Source of the DNA: Styela clava
Taxonomy: Eukaryota; Chordata; Ascidiacea; Stolidobranchia; Styelidae
DNA: 64,000 bases
Direction: 5' to 3'
Assembly (NCBI RefSeq): GCF_964204865.1
Contig: NC_135250.1
Span: 20,451,395 to 20,515,394 of the forward strand
Shown here one piece after another: positions 56,301 to 64,000 of the stretch (position 1 is the stretch's first letter; each line of letters opens with the position of its first letter). The notes under the pieces were generated by a model that ran no database searches, was not told the origin of the DNA, and worked only from the letters and a program-made list of their open reading frames with translations. Position numbers and translations under genes: made by a program.

Positions 56301-59300
56301 TAAATTTTAATTTTAAATCGATCCTATGGTTTGTTCCTCAAAGAATTTGAGAGTCATATTACATAGTATTCCATCTAAAATATATTGAAAAATAAAAAAG
56401 TTTTACCGTCGGGAAAGACTTTAAAATTAAAGTCAAAATTAGCACACTCGACCGTTATCAACATTTCACGGTAATGGTGTTCTACGTCAAATTTTAATTG
56501 TGAATTGAAAATGATCCTATGGTTTGTTCCTCAAAAAATTTAATAGTCATATTACATATTCTTTCATCTAAAAAATGTTGAAAAATAAAAAAATTTTACC
56601 GTCGGGAAAACCTTTAAAATTAAAGTCAAAATTAGCACACTCAACCATTATCAATATTTCGCGGTAATAGTGTTCCACGTCAAATTTTGATTGTAAATTG
56701 ATCCTATGGTTTGTTCCTCAAAAAATTTAAGAGTCATATTACATAGTATTTCATTTAAAATATATTAAAAAATAAAAAAATTTTACCGTCGGGAAAGACT
56801 TTAAAATTAAAGTCAAAATTAGCACACTCGACCGTTATCAATATTTCACGGTAATGGTGTTCTACGTCAAATTTTAATTGTAAATTGAAATTGATCCTAT
56901 GGTTTGTTCCTAAAAAAATTTAATAGTCATATTACATAGTATTCCATCTAAAAAATATTGAAAAATAAAAAAATTCTACCGTCGGGAAAGCCTTTCAAAT
57001 TAAAGTCAAAATTAGCACACTCAACCATTATCAATATTTCGCGGTAATAGTGTTCCACGTTAAATTTTAATTTTAAATTGATCCTATGGTTTGTTCCTCA
57101 AAAAATTTGAGAGTCATATTACATAGTATTCCATCTAAAATATATTGAAAAATAAAAAAGTTTTACCGTCGGGAAAGACTTTAAAATTAAAGTCAAAATT
57201 AGCACACTCGACCGTTATCAACATTTCACGGTAATGGTGTTCTACGTCAAATTTTCATTGTGAATTGAAAATGATCCTATGGTTTGTTCCTCAAAAAATT
57301 TAAGAGTCATATTACATAGTATTTCATTTAAAATATATTAAAAAATAAAAAAAATTTACCGTCGGGAAAGACTTTAAAATTGAAGTCAAAATTAGCACAC
57401 TCGACCGTTATCAATATTTCACGGTAATGGTGTTCTACGTCAAATTTCAATTGTAAATTGGAAATGATCCTATGGTTTGTTCCTCAAAAAATTGAATAGT
57501 CATATTACATTGTAAGTCATCTCAAAAATATCAGAAAATAAAAAAATTCTACCGTCGGGAAAGATTTAAAATTAAAGTTAAAATTAGCACACTCAACCGA
57601 TATCAACATTCGCGGTAAAGGTGTTCCACGTCAAATTTTAATTGTAAATTGAAAATGATCCTATGGTTTGTTCCTCAAAAAATTTGATAGTCATATTACG
57701 TAGTATTTCATTTAAAATATATTAAAAAATAAAAAAATTTTACCGTCGGGAAAGACTTTAAAATTAAAGTCAAAATTAGCATACTCGACCGTTATCAATA
57801 TTTCACGGTAATGGTGTTCTACGTCAAATTTTAATTGTGAATTGAAAATGATCCTATTGTTTGTTCCTCAAAAAATTTAATAGTCATATTACATAGTATT
57901 TCATGTAAAAAATATTGAAAAATAAAAAAAATTCTACCTTCGGGAAAGCCTTTCAAATCAAAGTCAAAATTAGCACACTCAACCATTATCAATATTTCGC
58001 GGTAATAGTGTTCCACGTTAAATTTTAATTGTAAATTGAAAATGATCCTATGGTTTGTTCCTCAAAAAATTTAAGAGTCATATTACATAGTATTTCATCT
58101 AAAATTTATTGAAAAATGAAAAAGTTTTACCGTCGGGAAAGACTTTAAAATTAAAGTCAAAATTAGCACACTCGACCGTTATAAATATTTCACGGTAATG
58201 GTGTACTCCGTCAAATTTGAATTGTGAATTGAAAATGATCCTATGGTTTGTTCCTCAAAAAATTTAATAATCATATTACATATTATTTCATCTAAAAAAT
58301 GTTGAAAAATAAAAAAAATTTACCTTCGGGAAAACCTTTAAAATTAAAGTCAAAATTAGCACACTCAACCATTATCAATATTTCGCGGTAATAGTGTTCC
58401 ACGTCAAATTTTGATTGTAAATTGATCCTATGGTTTGTTCCTCAAAAAATTTAAGAGTCATATCACATAGTATTTCATTTAAAATATATTAAAAAATAAA
58501 AAAATTTTGCTGTCGGGAAAGACTTTAAAATTAAAGTCAAAATTAGCACACTCGACCGTTATCAATATTTCACGGTAATGGTGTTCTACGTCAAATTTTA
58601 ATTGTAAATTGAAATTGATCCTATGGTTTGTTCCTAAAAAAATTTAATAGTCATATTACATAGTATTCCATCTAAAAAATATTGAAAAATAAAAAAATTC
58701 TACCGTCGGGAAAGCCTTTCAAATTAAAGTCAAAATTAGCACACTCAACCATTATCAATATTTCGCGGTAATAGTGTTCCACGTTAAATTTTAATTTTAA
58801 ATTGATCCTATGGTTTGTTCCTCAAAAAATTTGAGAGTCATATTACATAGTATTCCATCTAAAATATATTGAAAAATAAAAAAGTTTTACCGTCGGGAAA
58901 GACTTTAAAATTAAAGTCAAAATTAGCACACTCGACCGTTATCAACATTTCACGGTAATGGTGTTCTACGTCAAATTTTCATTGTGAATTGAAAATGATC
59001 CTATGGTTTGTTCCTCAAAAAATTTAAGAGTCATATTACATAGTATTTCATTTAAAATATAATAAAAAATAAAAAAATTTTACCGTCGGGAAAGACTTTA
59101 AAATTGAAGTCAAAATTAGCACACTCGACCGTTATCAATATTTCAGGGTAATGGTGTTCTACGTCAAATTTCAATTGTAAATTGGAAATGATCCTATGGT
59201 TTGTTCCTCAAAAAATTGAATAGTCATATTACATTGTAAGTCATCTCAAAAATATCAGAAAATAAAAAAATTCTACCGTCGGGAAAGATTTAAAATTAAA

Positions 59301-61290
59301 GTTAAAATTAGCACACTCAACCGATATCAACATTACCACGTCAAATTTTAATTGTAAATTGAAAATGATCCTATGGTTTGTTCCTCAAAAAATTTGATAG
59401 TCATATTACGTAGTATTTCATTTAAAATATATTAAAAAATAAAAAAAATTTACCGTCGGGAAAGACTTTAAAATTAAAGTCAAAATTAGCATACTCGACC
59501 GTTATCAATATTTCACGGTAATGGTGTTCTACGTCAAATTTTAATTGTGAATTGAAAATGATCCTATTGTTTGTTCCTCAAAAAATTTAATAGTCATATT
59601 ACATAGTATTTCATGTAAAAAATATTGAAAAATAAAAAAATTTTACCGACCGTCGGGAAAGCCTTTCAAATCAAAGTCAAAATTAGCACACTCAACCATT
59701 ATCAATATTTCGCGGTAATAGTGTTCCACGTTAAATTTTAATTGTAAATTGAAAATGATCCTATGGTTTGTTCCTCAAAAAATTTAAGAGTCATATTACA
59801 TAGTATTTCATCTAAAATATATTGAAAAATAAAAAAGTTTTACCGTCGGGAAAGACTTCAAAATTAAAGTCAAAATTAGCACACTAGACCGTTATAAATA
59901 TTTCACGGTAATGGTGTTCTCCGTCAAATTTGAATTGTGAATTGAAAATGATTTTATGGTTTGTTCCTTAAAAAATTTAATAGTTATATTACATAGTATT
60001 TCATCTAAAAAATATTGAAAAATGAAAAAATTCTACCGTCGGGAAGGACTTTAAAATTAAAGTCAAAATTAGCACACTCAACCATTATCAATATTTCGCG
60101 GTAATAGTGTTCCACGTTAAATTTTATTTGTAAATTGAAAATGATGCTATGGTTTGTTCCTCAAAAAATTTAAGAGTCATATTACATAGTATTTCATCTA
60201 AAATATATTAAAAAATAAAAAAATTTTACCGTCGGGAAAGACTTTAAAATTGAAGTCAAAATTAGCACACTCGACCGTTATCAATATTTCACGGTAATGG
60301 TGTTCTACGTCAAATTTCAATTGTAAATGATCCTATGGTTTGTTCCTCAAAAAATTGAATAGTCATATTACATTGTAATTCATCTCAAAAATATCAGAAA
60401 ATAAAAAAATTCTACCGTCGGGAAAGATTTTAAAATTAAAGTCAAAATTAGCACACTCAACCGTTATCAACATTCACGGTAAAGGTGTTCCACGTCAAAT
60501 TTTAATTATAAATTGAAAATGATCCTATGGTTTGTTCCTAAAAAAATTTGATAGTCATATTACATAGTATTTCATTTGAAATATATTGAAAAATAAAAAA
60601 ATTTTACCGTTGGGAAAGACTTTAAAATTAAAGTCAAAATTAGCGTACTCGACCGTTATCAATATTTCACGGTAATGGTGTTCTACGTCAAATTTCAATT
60701 GTAAATTGGAAATGATCCTATGGTTTGTTCCTCAAAAAATTGAATAGTCATATTACGTACTAATTAATTTAAAAAATATTAAAAAATAAAAAAATTCTAC
60801 CTTCAGAAAAGACTTTAAAATTAAAGTCAAAATGAGCACACTCGACCGTTATCAATATTTCACGGTAATAGTGTTCTACGTCAAATTTCAATTGTAAATT
60901 GGAAATGATCCTATGGTTTGTTCCTCAAAAAATTTAGGAGTCATATTACACAGTATTTCATCTAAAATATATCAGAAAATAAAAAAATTTTACCGTCGGG
61001 GAAAGACTTTAAAATTAAAGTCAAAATTAGCACACTCGGCCGTTATCAATATTCCGCGGTAATTGTGTTCCACGTCAAATTTCAATTGTAAATTGAAATT
61101 GATCCTATGGTTTGTTCCTCAAAAAATTACATACTCATATTACATAGTACCTCATCTAAAAATATCAAAAAATAAAAAAAAATTCTACCATCGGGAAAGA
61201 CTCTAAAATAAAACCCGAAATTAGATCTCTCGAATGATATCAATATTTCACGAAAATGGTGTTTTACGTCGAATTGCAGTAGTCAATAAA
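53329..61290. repeat. ~190-bp satellite array, about 42 monomers with higher-order structure
   Basis: Units with the core TACCGTCGGGAAAGACTTTA start about every 186-194 bp from 53,335 to 61,186. Three monomer types can be told apart at the segment after TTAGCACACTC. Type A reads GACCGTTATCAATATTTCACGGTAATGG. Type B reads AACCATTATCAATATTTCGCGGTAATAG. Type C reads AACCGTTATCAACATTCGCGGTAAAGG. From 56,598 the order B-A-B-A-A-C-A-B-A occurs twice in succession, about 1,723 bp each. Most monomers carry the perfect dyad GACTTTAAAATTAAAGTC. Monomers at the edges are the most diverged. Confidence 0.97.
56598..60034. repeat. Nine-monomer higher-order repeat, two tandem copies
   Basis: The first copy runs about 56,598-58,320 and the second 58,321-60,034. 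Private variants recur at this spacing: CATTGTAAGTCATCTC at 57,508 and 59,232, TTTCATGTAAAAAATATTG at 57,899 and 59,609, and TAAATTTTAATTTTAAATTG at 57,061 and 58,785. A third copy begins at 60,035 but departs from the pattern after two monomers. Confidence 0.85.
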
Positions 61291-62916
61291 ATTATCTAAT
61301 AAATTGTTTCCTATTAAATTAAATCCCAATAATATAGAATACTTTATTATCTAATTTTTATCAAATTTTTGTTGTAGTTTGATTCCTGGCAACCAGCTCG
61401 TCGTCAAACAATGCTGAAATGGCCTTATAATCTCTTTTTTTATAACGAATGCGGTACTGATATTGTTGTGGTGGGCTAGGTATTGAATATTTTGGCTGCT
61501 AGGTTTTATTGTCAAAGCTGATAATAATTATCGGTTAATCGTTATTATATGGATTATACGGACCCGTTTGACCTTTAGTGTGACTATTAGTGACTACTGA
61601 TCTTATCCCGGCATGGCTACAAATTATTATTCACTGATCGAGATAGTTTCGTGGTCATTCATACTGCATGATATAGCGTGCTTCGGACTTACGGAGATAT
61701 TTCAGTAAAACCGAGTTCCTTTAACCGTCTAAAATTTGTTAAAACCGGTTAACCATTTCTATGCCTAAATATTACTAAATGACTTACGTGAATAAATTAC
61801 TCTGACTACTAGCAATGTAAATTAGTTACATATTTTTTATACTCATTGCCAAATATTCGATTAATTTTGCATGGCAGTGATGTGATAAAACGACCAGTTG
61901 ATGGTTTTTAAGAAATGCAAATTCTGTGACAAGAATATTAGCAAACAAATATTTTCGACAATCAGTTTCGAACTCCTCGAATTTTTTCTCATAAGTTATA
62001 TTCTATGTCCGGCTCGGTATCATAATACCTCCAAATATTCCATACGCTGTGGATCTATTGTTAGAATAGCGACTAGTTAACAGATCGTCAATTTCCAGTA
62101 ACGCCAGGGCTATACCAAAAGTAATCAATTTGACTCTGAAAAAGTTCCTTCAAATAATGATAAGCTGACAGCTGCGGCCCGTCGCCGCATTATTGTGTCA
62201 CTAAAACTCAATATCAGTCCGTTATATATCTCACACATTCCCCAGAATGAGAATGTCGAAATATTCGAAGCAATACGAGGACATATCATTGATATTAGAG
62301 CTAGCCTAGAGATATGAGTTTGGATGCTACATAACTACGATATGGGTAAGTGGGGGTAGTGAGGTATGGTCGACCAAACTAATTTATTTCAGCCTCCTCA
62401 GAACTCGAACAATCCTGGCAAAATTACTTACATTGGTCATGCAATTAAAAAATTAACATTTTCTCTCGTTCGTCGTTGGGATGGATGCTCATTTTATTTT
62501 TCATTATCCCAGCGTCAATTTGCCAGGCAATTGACAACCTCCCTTCGTGGTAAAATGCATTTTGATTGGTTGGCTGTTTCAATTTGAAACGAGAGTCTTG
62601 TACGAAATAAGAAAGAGTTCTAAGATCAAAGACATTTTCCGACATCAACTCATCTCTCAGCGCTTGGGTCGTTCCATTTGCACCTTGCCTGTTTCAGCGT
62701 ATAGTTGCGGATACATTCGAACAGCTTTACGGAATACCTGACTTGACCAGTTAATCAATCTCGGATATATTTGAAGAAAACTTAACAATACCACGTATTC
62801 ACTTACTACTTGACTTGTTGGAGAAATCGAGCTCAAATACTTTCGAAGACTCAGCAAATCACTGGTAACATAGGCGTAAAATTTTTAAATTGCTTTTAAG
62901 TTTTTAGGTCATCACT
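61291..62916. other. Intergenic / upstream of SGNH gene
   Basis: AT-rich, with several short open frames and no recognisable domain. Upstream exons of the gene at 62,917 may lie here. Confidence 0.4.
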
Positions 62917-63660
62917 ATGAGAGGATTTCGCACTCGGCCGATCACCTACAGGAGAGGAGTTTCTGGAAAGCAGACTGCGTACCTGAGAGCGGAACTTGAT
63001 GGACGACCAAGACTCTTGCTGCTGTCTGACAGCAATTCACGAAATCTCGTGCTCCCCCGGGTAGGTCGTCTATAAATAAGTAGTAAATAAAATGGTATAA
63101 CCTACCTACAAAAAATTGTAAACAATTAATGATAAAAGCCTAGTTCGATTGTCAGTCATTTACTTGTGTCTGTAACTTCACAGTATGGACAGCTGAAAAG
63201 ATATATAAAGACGTTTAGCTTTCTAGCATCGCGTAATATTTCTCTATAAATGAAGCTAACGAAGCCATGTTGATCCGACTACTGGCCGTTTGGGGACATT
63301 GTTAGATCATAAACGACGTCAGTTGCATAGCACACTGCAAACGTATCCGTGTTCAGGTTTAAGATATGAAGCGCATTTGAAAATCCTCATTTGTTGCTTA
63401 TTAATTTACAGGTAGTCGTTCCCTCTGTTTCCTGCCCGTTCTCATTTTCTGTCATCTGCTTGCCGGGTGGGACAATGAGACACGGTGTTGCGGAATTGAG
63501 GAATACTACGCCTTTCCCATCTGTTGATTACCTGGTAATCGCTCTTGGGACGAACGACGTCGCCAGCTACCAAGAAAGTGAGAAGAACTTTTCTTCTTAC
63601 TTTCACGGGCGTGCCATAGAGATTATCGATGAGTGTAAACGTGTTTACCCGGGTTCCAAG
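62917..63660 (+). CDS. SGNH/GDSL-hydrolase-like gene, 5' part (continues beyond window)
   Basis: Two exons, 62,917-63,060 and 63,412-63,660, are joined in phase 0 (donors CGG|GTAGGT and AAG|GTAAGA, acceptor TTTACAG) and give 131 residues so far. The N-terminus is basic (MRGFRTRPITYRRGVSGKQT). RLLLLSDSNSRNLVLP then holds the GDS-like block I with the presumed nucleophilic Ser. CLPGGTMRHGVAEL carries the block II Gly, and VDYLVIALGTNDV carries the block III G-x-N-D. The terminal Asp-x-x-His would lie downstream, outside the window. SGNH folds act as esterases, lipases or acetylhydrolases, and in animals they also occur in mobile-element proteins, so both a host gene and a domesticated or transposon origin are possible. 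A stop in frame at 62,906 supports this ATG or a splice just upstream. Confidence 0.7.
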
Positions 63661-64000
63661 GTAAGACGATTTTCATTATCAGCTATCAGCATTAGCCAAA
63701 ATTGTTTTTAGTCTCGTTATAATTATTAAATTTGAAAGATTTTTGATTTCCTTCTCATAAGACCATGACATTGACATTGCTTAGTTGAATGATACATTGC
63801 TTTATGCGCGAAACGTATTTCTATCAAAAAAAAATGTAGTCTTAAGTGAAGTATTTCTAAGTGAATATTGATTATCAACCCAATTTGTAGACAAATTTGA
63901 GATGTCTGTTAGATGCTAGCATAGTTGCATAACTTATATATATATAAATATTTGTAGGTTAGGCCGTCTAAAAGACGGCATTCGAAAATTCTCTTATCGT
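63661..64000. other. Intron of SGNH-like gene to window end
   Basis: AT-rich sequence following the donor at 63,661. No exon is recognised before the window ends. Confidence 0.5.

Noticed and set aside
53329-61290. CENP-B box in the satellite
   Set aside because: TTCTACCGTCGGG shares letters with the box, but the spacing between TTC and CGGG is too short to match it.
53329-61290. CRISPR-like array
   Set aside because: The whole ~190-bp unit is repeated with no unique spacers, and the genome is eukaryotic; this is a satellite.

Overview
The window is metazoan nuclear DNA. It has visibly AT-rich non-coding sequence, GT-AG introns, animal-specific gene families (TNFAIP8, THAP) and a dense load of eukaryotic transposons: a CR1/L2-like LINE, a Penelope-like element, several hAT-type elements, TA-flanked MITEs and a large satellite. 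I see no bacterial or viral gene organisation. The low introns-per-gene count and the transposon mix suggest an invertebrate, possibly a marine deuterostome such as a tunicate. That placement is inference and weak.

Layout. 1-8.1 kb: a tandem duplication of a small two-exon gene of unknown family (1,498-2,782 and 4,800-6,975). Each copy carries a SUMO-interacting-motif-like patch and is followed by the same TA-flanked MITE. 8.1-13.7 kb: a decayed Penelope-like retroelement (RT plus GIY-YIG) on the minus strand, and debris. 13.7-20.2 kb: a complete TNFAIP8-family gene, minus strand, two coding exons around a 5.9 kb intron. 24.7-27.1 kb: a possible two-exon gene of unknown family. 28.7-31.7 kb: TSNAX (TRAX) and PSMD4 (Rpn10), two conserved single-exon genes in the same orientation. 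31.9-33.1 kb: a 1.2 kb element with a perfect 8-bp target duplication.

33.4-44.9 kb: a nested inverted structure. Outer inverted arms (about 0.8 kb) each carry a broken THAP exon and a SINE-like stretch. Inside them lies a LINE palindrome: a truncated minus-strand copy and an intact two-ORF plus-strand copy share arms of about 3.1 kb around a 1.7 kb spacer. 44.9-52.5 kb: a hAT-rich zone, including a 4.25 kb element with 8-bp duplications, long subterminal inverted repeats and a THAP-like exon, with another element nested in it. 52.5-61.3 kb: a 21-bp minisatellite, then about 42 monomers of a roughly 190-bp satellite with a nine-monomer higher-order repeat. 62.9-64 kb: the first two visible exons of an SGNH-hydrolase gene that runs off the window.

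The host genes do not form an obvious pathway. PSMD4 acts in proteasomal ubiquitin recognition, TSNAX in the C3PO RNA nuclease, and TNFAIP8 in lipid and apoptotic signalling. The most notable structures are the LINE palindrome, the satellite higher-order array and the SIM-bearing duplicated gene pair.
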